A DNA stretch of 64,000 nucleotides from Pagrus major. Its lineage: Eukaryota; Chordata; Actinopteri; Spariformes; Sparidae. Every line of letters begins with the position of its first letter. The stretch's first letter is position 1. The stretch is taken from the NCBI RefSeq assembly GCF_040436345.1, contig NC_133220.1, positions 6,698,436 to 6,762,435 on the forward strand, read 5' to 3'. The translations under genes were made by a program, and so were the position numbers. The notes beneath the pieces are model-generated. The model ran no database searches and was not told where the DNA came from. It saw only the letters and a program-made list of their open reading frames with translations. Shown piece after piece: positions 1-14,565 of this stretch.

Positions 1-337
1 ATGTTCTGCTTTAAATTTCACGTAGAAAAATGGATCTGAAAGATGAATTGGCTCAATGAATCTCCTCCATCTTGGTGCACAAAGATTATAATCTCCACGG
101 AGAAACCTTGCCCGTAACTATGGCAACACATATCTAGTGCAGACATGAACATTTTTTTTTTTTTTAATAAAACCAGGAGTCGTAAAAAAAAAACATCAAT
201 TTAATTTAGGACGTTTTTCACACGAGTAAATGTCGACTCTCTGTCATGTCGACATGACATCATCGTGGTTGATCACAGCTCCAAACATCTGCTGCTCTGA
301 ACACTCTGGTGGGTTTTTCCAGAGGGAAACGTCCTCA

Positions 338-339
<2 letters not shown>

Positions 340-380
<41 letters not shown>
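340..380. repeat. (CA)n microsatellite
   Basis: About 20 uninterrupted CA dinucleotides. Short frames read through it encode only Thr-His repeats and are not genes. Confidence 0.9.
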
Positions 381-382
<2 letters not shown>

Positions 383-1712
383 ATGATCCTCAGCTGTTTG
401 TGGCAGAATGAACAGCAGCTCGCCCCATTTTAAATACAATGTCAGAAGGGACAGATAGCCTCAAAAGACCAGAATGCACTGCAGCTACGTGGCGTTGAGT
501 AAAATGTGCTCCTCTCTAGTTTATTAGAAAATTGTGACTGTTATGATGTGTGTCCAAGTCTGATGTGTCCTCTTCCTCTGTGGCATAGAGCGTCTGTCAC
601 AGTGAAGCAGAGAAAGTCGACCCAAACGCACGAGGACGAAGTTTGGATGAAGTTTTAAATTAGGATCACGGCAACCACAAGGGAACATCAGGGGAAGAGA
701 AACAGATGACTCAACAAGGACTGAACTAAAGACTTAAAGACAAACTTAATTAATGAGGCGAAGAGGTGCAGGTGGAGTGAGGCGGGGAAACACAGGTGAG
801 GAGTAATGAATGGAAACACACAAAAAAACAGGGAAGAGGCTGATAAAACTCTGGAAAAAGGAAAAAGACACCACAGAAAAACCTAGAAAACACATAAAAA
901 ACACCTACAATGAAGCTAAAACCACAGGACCGTGACAGAGCCATTGTTATCCAGGAACGATGAAAAACACATCCACACTGTTGTTCCTTCATTACCATGA
1001 ACACACACTCAATCCTGAGCCTGACCGACACTGGATATTAAGGGTTGATACCGATATTAGGGAGTTAAAAACATTCTGGTATCGATGTATTGGCAGATAT
1101 TCCTATATACACAGAATATACACATAAACACACATTTTGTTTTGCATTCATCACTCAAATTTATCAAACACGTTGTGACATTTAAAAGTTTATAATAAAC
1201 TTTATTGTCCAGTAAACTTAATATCAGCACGTGTCGGTAAAAACACATATACGCCGATACAGATCAATCTGTGAAAGGTCGGGCTGCAGTCCTCAACAGC
1301 TGCACTGTTTCTCCACTTTGAGTAACTCAACTAAAAACAACAGTGGCCAGCTGTTTAAGAAATAATGAGACTTTTAAAAGAACAATAACATTACATTCGT
1401 GAGTGTGTTTTTAAAGATTTACATCTTCAGTAGGAACCAAAAGGGCTTGGAGCGAAGTGCCACAGTCACAAGAACTGGACAAATTAAATAACTATCCAGA
1501 TGTTTCACACAACACTGAAAACATCTGGGGCAACTCGGTAGGGGATTGGTCAAGATATCTACAGAATCCACGAGTCAGTTTATATGTTGCGTGTCATCGG
1601 TTTCCTTTTGTCAAAAGAAAAACATCTGCAGAAAAATCCCCAACTCTCAACCTCTCGTTGGAGCATCAGCATCATCAGGATTCGTCCTGTTTGAACCTCG
1701 AATGGCATCTTT

Positions 1713-1803
1713 AAAAGGTGATTCTGGAGAAAGTTAGTTGATTGTTGAGTCTCATTCCCACCAGCCGACCTGAGAATGAGACTCATCAATTGACTATCTT
1801 TTA
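1713..1803. repeat. Short hairpin MITE, copy 1
   Basis: The outer sequence AAGGTGATTCTGGAGA and the inner arms (TTGAGTCTCATTCCCA, with a reversed match in GAATGAGACTCA) match the element at 5898-6074. This copy is shorter, about 90 bp, and looks internally deleted. Family name not known to me. Confidence 0.55.
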
Positions 1804-4800
1804 ACATCTGAACCAAATTGAGTTCATCCAGCAGTTGTTGAGACGTTTCAGCCTGGAGCAAAGTGGTGGATTGGCTGATTGACACCACCATCCAAGAGCC
1901 AAACAACAAGCAAAAAAGGCTTTCAGTCAAAGTGTTTTATGTCATGTTTAGTGTAGTAAACAGGATTAGACAGACACTGGGACAAGAAGTTTGGCTGTTG
2001 GACAAGTAGTTTACATGCTCTGGAGACGGGCTAAATCTCCTATGGGAGTCTGGAACAGACAATGTGTCTGTGTTTGGGCAGAAACTCAGAAATGATCGTA
2101 ACAAATGTGATCAGAACACATGAAACACCTCAGACTGACTCCGTGCCCACAGTTTTCTCTGTCCTCGACAAACAGATATTGAACTCGACCTCGTTGCTCC
2201 GTCTCTATCTCGGCAAAGGAAACACCGGCTGCCGGCGAGAAGCCATCCATGTAAAAGGCAGCCGCCCGTGAAATGTTGAATAATCTCATGTCACGGCGGC
2301 TGGCATCGGTTTCCTTCCAGCCTCGGGCAGATTATCAGCGCTCACCTTGTGGAGACAAGGTCAGAGGAAGTGTGGCGTGTCAGAGTCGCTTCACAGAGAA
2401 ACACTGAGAGGCTTTTCTGCCGTTTCACAGGCGGCTCCTTGCAGAGGTGGCCTAAATACTTAGCTGGGCTAATTTTAGATCAGACCATTGTATTCAGTTT
2501 AACAGGATGGAGAAAGGATATTGCATTCATGAGGATATGAAGCATTATGGGTTTCTTTTATTCCTCACAGTGTTCAATTACTAAGAACCTGCTGCAGTCT
2601 CTCTTTTCTTGCCTTCTTGTGATGTTCAAGGATTCAAGGACGTGTCACATGTTCACCACACGACAATGAAACGGTCAAATGAAACGAGAAAAACATCACG
2701 AGGCTGCGACATGAAAAGGTTGTTTTATTCCGCAAAGAGAAGGCAGAAATGAAAAGTAGAAACACTGAACCATGGATTAAAATGTGCTTTACTGCAACCC
2801 AACCCTTAGAAAAGCTATGTTTAACATTAACTAAGACTAAAATTTTGTTCAATTTAAAGAATGAATTGGCCACTGGTTGAATTCATACTTAAAGAAGAAA
2901 AAACAACAACAAAAGACACAATATCACCAGAGAACCCGCTAACTGTAGCTGACATTAGCTTGTCAGCTCAGTTAGCCGTGCAGCTAGCGGTACGTACTGG
3001 GAGCTTGGAGCACAGAGGAAGTGTTTAAAAATATTGATATGGAAATTTAAAGTGCTTTACAGACAGAAATGCATGTAAAAGACTATAAAAACAAAAAGGG
3101 AAAATAAATAATTACAGATAAAATGCATTTAAATGGACACAAAGCAAAAGAAAGCAAATAAAAAATGTTCTATTAAAAAGAAGTTATGACTCATTACTGG
3201 AGAACCACAGCAAACAACAATATAAAAGTGTTTATACTTTAAACAGCTTCACAAATTCCCTCTGAAGTTACTCTGCCAATAAATCTGATCTTGGTATTGG
3301 TATGGTTTTATATTACACATTAAGTAAAATATATCACCGTGGTGGAAATTCTCATTCAGAAGTAAAACAAATAAAAGATGATTCACACAAGGTTGTCTGT
3401 GTGTAATTTAATGAAGTGGTAAAAGTGAAGAGTAAACTCATCCACCAGGCAATTCTGGCAGAGACTGACCACGAGTGTCAGAGAAAGTCACGGTTTACAG
3501 CACACTCAGAGAAACCTTGAGAAAGAGAAAGAGAGAAAGAGATTTCACAACACAAAATCCAGATGGCCCGACGGCCTCGGATGTACCCACAACACCTGAC
3601 AAGCATCCGGGGGAGCACAGAGTGCTACTGTGCACAGACAACTACTCACACATCAGCAAGGTCGCTGCTTAGAAGTAGTTCACGCTCAGGCCAGGTCATA
3701 GTTCAAAGTGCTAAAAGGTGTTAAGAGGTGCAATAAAACGTGAGGTTAAAGGTCAATACGTGAAATAAAACAGTGCAAGGTAACAACAATATGTGTGGTT
3801 AAATGCAAATGATCAAATCTGGTCTGTAATGGGCCAATCACACCTGTTATCCAGTTTTCCAGTTACTTAGTTCACATTTGAAAAGTCACATCCAGAAGTG
3901 TCCAGAGGCAAACACCTGAAATCAGAAATGAACTGAGAGGGACTCAGATTAATTTGTGAGGCCTGGCTTGGATTTTTACAACTCTGGAAAGTTATCACAA
4001 CCAGAAATAAACAAGAAATCTGACTTTCACGTAACGTTCTGATGATCCTGCACTGTTTTGCATCTGTGTTGCCACCAAACTAAAGCTAAGACTAACTGTG
4101 TGAGCTATTTGTTTGTTGTTAGTTTTGGTTATTATTTTTGCTAATAACAAGCAGTAACTATTGTTTGATTATTCTAGATGTTTGCTTTATTATGCACGTT
4201 ACATTCTTTGACTTCCTTCCTCACCCTCCGACTCGCTCCTGAAAGTTAAAGCAACAGGCTGAAACTAATTGAAGCACTGTGTGTGCTCCGGGAGGTCGAA
4301 GGTTACGATTTAGGAGATTGTGGGTGAGCATCTGGAGCGTGTGTGCTGTCACATAACTACTGTGCAGCATTAAGGCATGGTAAAAACTAAAAGTGGTGCT
4401 TATTTTCTGTTTTTCTCAGATCTCAGTCTGCACAAATCTGACTTTTTTTTCCCTCCAAAGCAGCATTCAGAGTCTCCAAAGCCTCGTGATCATCTCTTTG
4501 TCATCCATCAACAGCTAGAGAAAACCACTTTGCACCTCCAGATGTTTTTTGCATTCCCAGGTGAGTCATCCCAGCGGGATTCATTACTTTTGTTCAATGA
4601 AACTGTTGAATGAGGTGTATCGTCATGGTAACAAGTAGGTGGAGGACCATTGGGAACTCGACGTAGCACAGTCCACTCACAGAAAACAGGGAGGGAACAG
4701 CACATTTATGACAGAGGTGGAGCTCATTATAACATAGATGTTATCTAAACACACGTCAGCTAGATGAAAAGAGACTCGTGAGCTGAGGTCACACCTTCAA

Positions 4801-5166
4801 TGTGGCCTCCAGAAGCTTTGTTAAAGAGGTCGTATTATGCTATCTGCGTTTTTTTCCTTTCCATTATTGTGTTATGAATCATTTTTGTGCATGTAAAAGG
4901 TCTGCAAAGTGAAAAAGCCCAAAGTCCACACCACAGGGAGTTACTGCTCCTGCGAACCTGTTCTACTGGGACCCTCAAATAAAAGTACGAACCTGAAAAT
5001 TTGCATAATACGACATCAGCAGAAATTAGTTTTTGTGATGAATAGCGGGATCAATAATCAGGTTTTTCCACGGAAACACAAACACATTCAGAATATGATC
5101 CAAACCAGGACCATGGTGCACATGTAAACACACTGACTGAGATTCAGCGGGTGGGAAACTGACAGG

Positions 5167-5180
5167 GTTGCCATGGTAAC
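5167..5180. promoter_or_regulatory. Palindromic X-box (RFX-type) motif
   Basis: GTTGCCATGGTAAC fits the RFX consensus GTNRCC-N(0-3)-RGYAAC exactly with a 2-nt spacer. It lies about 3.1 kb downstream of the rbl1 stop codon, with no start of transcription recognised nearby. It could be an enhancer element or chance. Confidence 0.35.
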
Positions 5181-5897
5181 TGGGCAATCAAGGCGCAAGA
5201 GGATGCATTATGTATGGGACAGGAGGAGAGAGAGCGTTTCCTCTGAGCTGCACAGGTCAGGTAGTTAGAAACGCTTCAACGTTGCTATAACCAATATTTT
5301 TATATAAACAATGAAAGAAAATGGCTTCTTGTGGGGAAAAACACAGATTTATCACCTGACTCTGCAGTTGTCATCTACAGACCACCTTTACCTATTTGGT
5401 TCACTCTCACCACATCACCATCGGGGTTTTTTTTAGCCGCAGCAGGCAACAGGTTTCATCAAACAAGCTCCAAAAACTCAGACACAGTGGAGCATTAACA
5501 GAGCCAGGTGTTTTCCTCAGGAGTTATTGGAGACCAAAAACAGCTAAAAGAGAATATTTTCCCAGGTCATCTTAAAAACACATATATGTTCCTCAGTGTC
5601 TGATGGACATGGTGTCGTAACAAAAATCAATTAAATAAGGTTTAAACTCAAGATTTAAAGAAAAATTCACGTGTGTATGGACAGAGCTTCAGTTTGTAAA
5701 AAGCACATTAAAATGATTAAAACAATAATAAAAAATACATTAAAGTAAGCGAGTGGAAAAATAATATGTTAAATAATTTACCTGCAAGAAAGTTCCATGT
5801 GTTGGAAAACCCCCCAAAACAAAACAGTTTCATAAGGAACTCGAGTGTTTTGTTTGACTCAATACTATTATACTAAATAGGAGTAATTTAAAGGTAA

Positions 5898-6074
5898 GGA
5901 AGGCGACTCTGGAGAAAGATAGTTCATAGTTAATCGCTGAGTCTCATTCCCAGGAAGTCAAATACCAACGCTCTGGGTCGGTATTCGGCCCTAAATTCTA
6001 ACCCGAGGCGTCGGTATTTGACGACGTGGGAGCGAGACTCAACAATCAACAGCCTGTCTCCAGAATCACCTTCC
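5898..6074. repeat. Hairpin MITE, copy 2
   Basis: The left end GGAAGGCGACTCTGGAGA is repeated inverted at the right end (TCTCCAGAATCACCTTCC). Inside, a GAGTCTCATTCCCA arm pairs with TGGGAGCGAGACTC, and a GTCAAATACC arm pairs with GGTATTTGAC. The whole 177 bp can fold back on itself, typical of a non-autonomous DNA transposon. No coding capacity. Confidence 0.7.
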
Positions 6075-8297
6075 CGTCCCTTCTGAAGAACATTTGACCT
6101 CAAATCTAAAATGATTCAGTATTTCTCGACCTCAACTATAATCCTCGTCAGGTGTGGTGGGTCTTAGACAGCATTCGAAAAAAATAACATAAAATAGAAA
6201 TACAGTTTACAGCAAATCATCGAGACAAAATGAAACAACAGAGTCCTCAAATTTAGTTTTATTGTACAAAACATTTGACTGTTTGTAGAAAATACAAATT
6301 TCCTTGAAGTGGGATGAAAAAAAGCACAAAACACCAGTTAAACGACAGTGTTTACAGAATCCCATTATTGTATTTTTTTGTTTGCTGTCTGGGAACATAA
6401 TCACTTTTAATTTGCATTTTACAACAAGTGGTTAGTTTTTCTCTGTCTCCTTTGCTTCTGTGCTTTTAGCAAACCAGGTATGAACAAAACATTAGATATG
6501 AAACTGTTTAAAGTTAAAGGTCGTTTTCTAAAATGTTAAATTCAATAAAAGATGAAGTGTAGATACTACACACTCAGGTACACAAATGCTGCTTCAATCA
6601 AGCACTCTTGTTAGCATTAAGCCTATTATTACAGCATTACACAACATTAAGTGGTTCATAACCACAAACAGGAAAGATTGAAGGAAACAAATTAGTGAAA
6701 GAATAAAATAAGATAATTTTCCCTCAGTGATAAAATCTCTACAAAAAGTAGAGACCTCTGCAAATACTGTGGAGGAAGACGAGTTTAATACTAGAAAATG
6801 TACAATAGAGCTTGATTTGTCCTGTTAAAGAAAACTATATACACAACTTCAAACATTTCTTTTTCCAAATATATTTTGACCTGATGTGAACAACAACGAG
6901 CTTCCTGCTTTTCAACCCCTGACGTGTGAAAGCCCACTGAACGATTGCCAACGCCCAGTTAAAACTCCTTTGAGTTTTTCCTTCTAGCTTTTACATTTCT
7001 TTAATACTGTCAAAGTAAATTACTGTAAGTAAAGATGAAAAAGCCTGATGAAGGTCGGTCGACTCAGAGCTTATGATAAATTGAGTGTTAAGTGTAAGTT
7101 AATAAAAGTTTATAGCATATTGGCCAAAATATAAGATCTTTTTCAGATATGTATATTTGTAAAGTGTGGCTGTATTAAAGCAGACATTCTCCTTGAATAT
7201 ACAGACTGGTTGTGTAACACCTGCTCAGACAGTCGTGTTGAATTATGACTTGTTTGTGGCCTGAATGTTGCTACAATAGTGAGTTTCTTTAAGTCCGAGT
7301 TTGGTTAGTCCAGTTCAACCAGTGAAATTGTCTGTAAGCGTGTGCTGCCACCAAGGAAATCATTTCCTGCAGGTTCAAAGTACATCCTCTAATGACGTCT
7401 TTACTGTGGAAACAGACGAGACAGAATAATCTCTCAAGCTGCCAAAAACTCACCTCTGTCAGTGAATGAGACTGAAGGAGACAGAGGAGAGTGTGAGTAT
7501 GTGACTGATGGACAAGCTTCACAACGGAGGGATTCAATAAAAATTCACTTCAAAATGTATTTTTCCTACAAATGTTTTTAAAGTCTCTTTTCTTTAGGTC
7601 AAAACATTTTTTTTTTTTTACCTTTTAGGCAATTTATAAATAAAAAATAAAAAAATGCAAAACTATCCTTTGAGTTTTAAAGGATAACTTTTGAAGAGTA
7701 ACTACACAGCCTGAAAAACCTGCGTGTGCTGCCATCTAGCAGCAGCAAATGTTTAACAACCTTGTGAAGTATAGCTCTCTTGTTAATGCCGTGGTGGTCA
7801 GCTGCATTTCTGAGATTTTTCCCACAGTGCAACAGTGATTAAAGATCCTGAAAAGGACAAGGGCTGAGCCGAGGTTCACCTGAGCTACTTGACAAAACTA
7901 CAGAGATCTCGAAGTGAGAGGGTAAAACAAGTGAAGCGTCTCAGTGATAGCTGTCTGCTGTATTTTGTGTTTTGATTCCTGATGTGGCTCAAATATCACA
8001 TTTAAGATATTATTATTATTGTTGTTGTTTCAGAGTCAGAAGTTTGTGGTTGTGACAACACTGGATGTGCAACTGGAATCTGCTTTGGATGAAACAAAAG
8101 GCAAAAACTTGTGCCATTGTCTGCTGCACAGGTTCTATGACCCTCAGGTCATAACATACGCGGTCAAATAAAATGGACATCAGTGATGAAAGAAGACTTC
8201 CTGTCTTGTTTCATAATTTCTCCACAACTTAACTGGAAACTTTTAAAACTGATGAACTGTCATGAACGTACATTAATTTTCTCCATCTGTGGCTCCA

Positions 8298-8584
8298 TCA
8301 GTGACTCTGCCGCTCTGACACGACATCCTGCAGCCGCTTCAGCAGCACATCCGGACTGCTGCCATTCTCCGGACACGCCCTCTTGCTGGGGGAGTCGCAC
8401 GCTGATGACATCATCACGTCTCCCTCCATGGTGAAGGCCCTCTTCCTGCTCACGCAGCCCTGCCGGATCATCCGGTTGATGTCCGATAACTCCTGAAGAC
8501 GGAACAGAAGAGGAAGACGCACAAAGAGTAAAGTTTTAGAGTTAGAAGATAATGACAACACACCTGGTAATAAAGCCACATGTG

Positions 8585-8660
<76 letters not shown>

Positions 8661-11600
8661 TTCTTGCCTTGGATGGGCTGCTGTTGATCCTGTAGGTGTA
8701 GGAGTTCGGTGTGAGGCAGGCTGCAGAGTTCTTGTGAGGGGAGACGTACAGCGAGTGTCTCTGAGAAACTCGACGAGGAGAGAGAGGCTGAGCCCGAACC
8801 GACGGGAACGGAGAGAGGGGAGGGGCGTCGGCCTGACGGGTCAAACACACACAGTCAGATTATTTAACCAGTCGCTAGATTTTCAACACCAATGATACTG
8901 AACCCCAGTTTTACACCACAACAAGTCACACTGAGTTTTGTACCCGGTTATCGTTGGTGGCGTATCGCAGCGCGAAGCTTTTAACCTTCAGGACGAAGAC
9001 GCTGTTGTAGAACTGGATGAGGTCACCACGTTCCTCCTCCGCTGTTTGGTTGGAGTTTGCTTCTCCTGAGACCTGATTGGTTTTCTCTGCAGCTGATGAA
9101 ACAGAAGGATCGATAGTTTAAGAAATTTATCAGATGAAAATGACAAATATTATTAATTGAATCCTGTTGGGGGTTTTCATAATGATTAGCCGGTTAATCA
9201 ATCTATTTTGATTATTTATTAATCGTTTGAGTCACTTTTGAAGGCAAAAAATCCCAAAAAAAGAGAGAATTTGCTGCTTTTGTTGGCCTAAAATTTTATA
9301 TTTGCAGTTTTCAGGTTCAGTTTTTCAGAGGAAACAAAAAACATCACTTCAGTAAAACTGCTCACAACTTATATAAAAAGATGCTGTAGACAAACTGAAT
9401 TCAACCTGTGATGGGGAAATTGCTTCATTAGACGGATGGTTACCTCTTCTTTAAGTTACAGTGTGTTTATGAAGCATTTGAGTGTGAGATTCTTACATTC
9501 GCCTCCCGAAACAGGATCCACCTCCATGTTCTCATCAGCCACCTGCTCTCTAGGAGTGTGACGCAGCAAGACGCTGCGGTACACCTACACACAAACACAC
9601 AAACAGTAAGCTTCTACAAACAAAACAACTTTTTTTCAGTTCATGGATTGTTGTTGTATCATGATGGTTTGCAGTGGTCTGTCCGTGTATTCTTACATGA
9701 CTGCTGGCCTGTGGTTGGCTGCGGTAACACTTCATGATGTCATGGAAGCTGTGAGTCTCTTTGGTGATCTGTAAGGAGGATTGAATCACAGGAATTACAA
9801 CCAGTGTGTTAGCACGCCTCATAACGTCTGAAGAAGTATGTTTCCACCACTGAACATTTGACCGTTAAAAACCTGGTTTCATTTTTCACGGAGTACATTC
9901 AAATTCAAGCATATTCTTAACCTTTAAAACATTTCAAAAGAAGCATTTTCCAAACTCTGAAAACTTTGTATGAACCCTGGTATTAAAAGTTACTAGACCC
10001 TAGGATTATGTGAGTACAATTTCTCTGGCAGGTTTTCAGGATCGCTGCCAGAATCATATTTACCTCCGAGGCATCCTGAAACCACAGCAGCTTATGCTGA
10101 ATTAAATAAGAAGTGTTTAGTTTGTTTCCTCACTTTGGATATGATGTAAACGCTGCACAGCAGCAGCTGGTCGAGATGTCTGCCCTTCATCAGATCAGTA
10201 CTGTGGACCAGAGTGTGTTCAAAACATGTCCAGATTTTCCCTCGCAGCTCCGACGGGATGTCCAACTTCACACACAAATCCCTCAGACGTACACTGGCCA
10301 GATGATACACCTGGAGACACACACAGAGGAGACAAGATGGTCAGAAGACAGAAACATCCATCCGTCAAAGTGTGTTTATATTCTATCAGACAAAGTGAAA
10401 ACTAACCAGTCCTCATGTGGAAATATTCTGCTATTGAACAAACACACTGAAGACAAGGGCAGGTTTTCTTTGCAGTTATAAAATGTCTCTTTTAGGAACT
10501 CTTCCCCTCAATTTATACTAAGCTAAATCACTGAAGTCACATTTAAGATGACCAATTTTATTTCCTGGTTCCTACCTTCCTGAAGAACAGAGCGAGGGAT
10601 CCGGTGCGTCGCGGTCGACCACTTCCTGTCTGTGGGTCTGAGGTCGTGGGTGCGGATGTGACGCGGCTTGGGGAGGCGGTGCGATGCGGTGAAGCCAGCA
10701 GGAACTGAGCGTTGATGGTACCAGAGGAGTCACAAGACTGAACCGGGATCAGTGTGATGGTTCGGTCGTTACTCATACCTGCAGATATTCACAATAAATA
10801 TAAAAGATCATATCATATTCATACCATCCATCAAAGACCATCTTACCTCAGGAAGTCAAACTGTCCAATCAGGGGGCAGGACATAATTCAGATTTGTGTC
10901 GTATGTCATTCAGATCAACATAAAGAAGACATTTCTGAAGGGGTCTTTCATTGCAGTTGTGTCTGTTTTATGCATCAGCATCTCCTTTGTATCCTCCGTG
11001 TTCAGTTATGTAAACATGTGTAAATGTGCGTGTCGTCTACCTTGCAGTGGGAAACTCAGCACGGTGGCCGGGCTGCCCTGAGCTCCGATCCTCAGGGTGC
11101 TGGTCGAGCTGAACGTCAGCCTTTTAGCTGGTGAGGACATCGGGCTCAGGGTCACTCCTGCTGCTGGAGGGTCGTCACCAAAGAGACGTCGTTTAGCACT
11201 GCCAGCTGCTGGGGAGCTGTACCGGTCATGGACCGACAACGGAGAGGGAGGAACATCTGGAAGAAAACAGATAATAAAGTTTATCACAGTTCATTTTTTA
11301 ACCGCAAATACAAACAATTTACACACAGATGCAGTCAACACCCACCTTTACGTGCACTGCCCAGGCCTGACCTGAACTCCCTGATGCGAGGGTGGATGAT
11401 AGGGGAGAGGGCAACCAGAGGCAGGTGGGTCTGCCCTACGCTGGTAGAACTAGAACCAGAACCAGAGCCTGTGTCCAGACTGGAGGAAAAATTCACCTAG
11501 AGAGAGATGAGGAGAGAGAAAGTGAAATACAGACAAAGACAGGCAAAAAAAAGGATATTTCTCTTATATTTCTTTCTGTTTGTACAGACTAAGTGAGACT

Positions 11601-13278
11601 ACAGAGACTATCTTATGGCTTAGCACGATGACTGCATCCAAAAGCAAACACCTGTTGTATTGTACTGTAAGTAGTGTTTAGGCAGCCCTGAGATAAAGAA
11701 CAAAGACAGCCAGCAAAGGAAAGAAGCAAGTAACATCCTTCATAATGTTGCCTTTTATGTCTATGATTTAGCCTTGAGGACTTATTTTTCCATTTCAAGA
11801 CAAAAAAACTGCATACGTGGTGTCATAATGACAGCTGTTCTCTGCGCAGTGACATCTTCTTTCTCAGAAAAAGTGTTTGTATCTTAAAGCAAAACCAATT
11901 GAGGCACACAGCTGCACTAGTATTAAGAAAATGTATTCTAGAAAGTTGAAACGCCTTGATTTATGGCAGAGAAACTTCTGCTTGAATCAACAAAATAAGA
12001 TTCCTGCTGACCTCCTCCACTGTGGGCACTTTGTTCCCTGCATCCTGTAAGGCGCTCCACAGGGCGGAGTCTGCGCTCCACGCTTTGCTTTCCAGAATCT
12101 GCTCCTCGATCTGGTTTAGGTGTTTCACCATGTCTCTGGACAGGCCTTCCTCTGAGCGGATAAACACCTCGATCACCTGCACACACACACACACACACAA
12201 GACACAAATATTACTTAGGAAGCTGACACGAGTTTTGCCTGAATGTGCTTTTGCAGCAATTGATAATTAGATTTATTGGCAACTGCAGTTGAACTTTGTA
12301 TCCAACAGACTCCTGACTGGCTGTTTAAAGATGTTAATGTGTGTACGTTTTAGTGTGTGTGACCTTGAAAAAGTAGAATGGGGACAGTTTGAAGATGTTG
12401 ATGATCCAGGGGAAGGTTCTCTGGGAGCTGTAGGAGAACAACACCACCTCCAGACAACACGCCATCAGGGAACAGTGGAAGATATCCTGCTCCAGTAACG
12501 TCTAACAACACACACAGATTCACATTTATCACTCATGTGGCAGCCAACTGATTATCACAAAAACTGAAACACAGCGGGACATGTCTAATGAAACAAGGAA
12601 GGAAAGAAAAAGTGTTACTTTATACAAAAATTCTCCCTGATGAGAAATTTCTGAGAATTTGGGGCCATTTCAACGAACTATGTAAAACATTTACTGTATA
12701 TTAAATCACTCATGTATGAAAGTTTACTGATTTTTAAACCACATCTGGTTGATATAAGATTAAGATCAGTTTCAAAGCTTAGAAAATGCTAGTAAGTGGA
12801 TCTTTGAGGTTTTTTTTCCAAATTTTCCATCAATCTTCTCATCAAACAGAAAGACTACTATTGTATAAAGATATGAAACACACTGAGAATGATGCTTACA
12901 CTCATGTCTTTGCCGTGCAGCCGTTTGGTCTCCTGACTGATGACGTTCTCCAGGATCTTGTAATAAAGGATCTCAGCCAGTTTCAAACGGTTCTCTGCAA
13001 AGTCTGAAAAAGCCAAAGGGAAGATTATTTGTATACTACAGTGATTGAGCTGTGTTGATATGCTAAACTACAGCGTGTTATATAAGCACAATATATATTG
13101 TCCCAAATAGTGGCATGAGTAAATCCTCTTGTAAGATGATTTAAGAAGGTTGAAGCATTGTTGTTTCAAAATTGTGAGACTGCAGATTGTTGAACCACCT
13201 GGTCGAGATGTTTATTACATGTTGTCTGTTAGAAATTCAGGATAACTCACCAAGAACTATTTCTGCTTTATTTATACT

Positions 13279-13315
<37 letters not shown>

Positions 13316-14513
13316 TACCTATATGAGAGCCTGGCATGTCCTCTGAGTCTTTGGTGTAATGTTCTTTGAAGGTTTGTCCCAGTGTCTTCACTCTGGTCAG
13401 GATGTTGTCTGAGGGATCTCTGGAGCACGACCTTTAATAAACAGCACAGGACACACTGTTACTATGGACAGTAAATATTCACATTTCACACAGTAACAAT
13501 AACTGAACACCTCAAAACAATTAAACTAAAGCAATGACCAGATATGTGTTTATTGTTTCACATTGACATCATTTAAAAATAGAGCCTGACCGATATTTGC
13601 CCTCAAAGATGTTTGCTTATCGACGTTATGATGATGATGTGTTTGTAGGATTCATCATGATCCAAATGGGGGCGTTTTATGTTCTTACTGCTCAAAGTTT
13701 TAAAGGAGCTTTGTGGAAGTTGTGTGTTGTGCTGGAAGATCGTTGTTAGTTTATGTCAGCGGACTCCATTTCTAAACTAACATTAGCTACTGTTGCTCTG
13801 AGACGAAGCACTCAAACGCGCATAAAGTCACATCCTCTTAACTGTCATGGAAAATCTGAACTTAAAACAAATCGTCTAATATACACCAATTACAGAAAGA
13901 ACCCTGAGCACAAAGAGGGACTGACCTGAAGATCTGCATCAGGTGGTCGCTCGGGGACGTCCTTAATCCGGCCACCATGCTCTGCAGCCGGCTGACACTC
14001 TGCGTCGCAGAGGAGACGGGCGTGACGAGCAGGTCCTTCTCCTTCAGGTAGACTCGTCCTGTCAGCGGGGTGGAGGGGGCGAGAGAGGCAGACTGCACAC
14101 AGAAAGAGAGAGAGAGAGACAGAGAGAGATGATTTCTACTTCACTTCATTGTACATTTTGATCAGGATTAGGTAATGCTTGGATTGTTTCTTTTCAACAA
14201 TTAAAAGAGCTTTTTTTGTAGCATAACATGGCAAACTCAGGCCCAACAGGTAACAACAGATGGGCATACTGACCTGAATGTTACATTCCTTAGTAAAAGT
14301 AACACAAAGTAGTGTCCGACTTTACACTTGTAAAGGATAACTAAACAATGTTAATCAGCCTGCAAGCTGTAGCCACCCATTTAGCTGTCACTGTTTGTCG
14401 CATGTACAGTTTTCCATGCGTCTTCATTGCAAACTATGAAAATATAGGATAATGCCAGTCTTATGTATTAAATGTTTGTATTCTGTTATATACCTTACAT
14501 ACATTTACATTTC

Positions 14514-14565
<52 letters not shown>

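Larger units (their letters stand above)
1..8297. other. Region without a recognised gene, 3' of rbl1
   Basis: No exon set with consistent frame and splice sites was found on either strand in these 8.3 kb; the open frames are short and lack recognisable domains. The stretch is AT-rich and holds a (CA)n tract near 340-380, two related hairpin MITEs (about 1713-1803 and 5898-6074), a dispersed repeat at about 1030-1280, and a palindromic X-box-like site at 5167-5180. The last part presumably contains the 3' UTR of rbl1, which reads leftward from 8298, but no single polyadenylation signal could be chosen. A GC-richer block at about 2150-2345 could be conserved non-coding DNA; this is only an impression. 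Confidence 0.6.

Noticed and set aside
8468-8895. Open frames through the long TG/CA tract with Thr-His or Cys-Val repeats
   Set aside because: The tract is an intronic microsatellite. The only real coding parts are rbl1 exons 21 and 22 on either side; the rest is read-through of a dinucleotide repeat. The same applies to frames at 230-433, 22821-23085 and 14452-14767.
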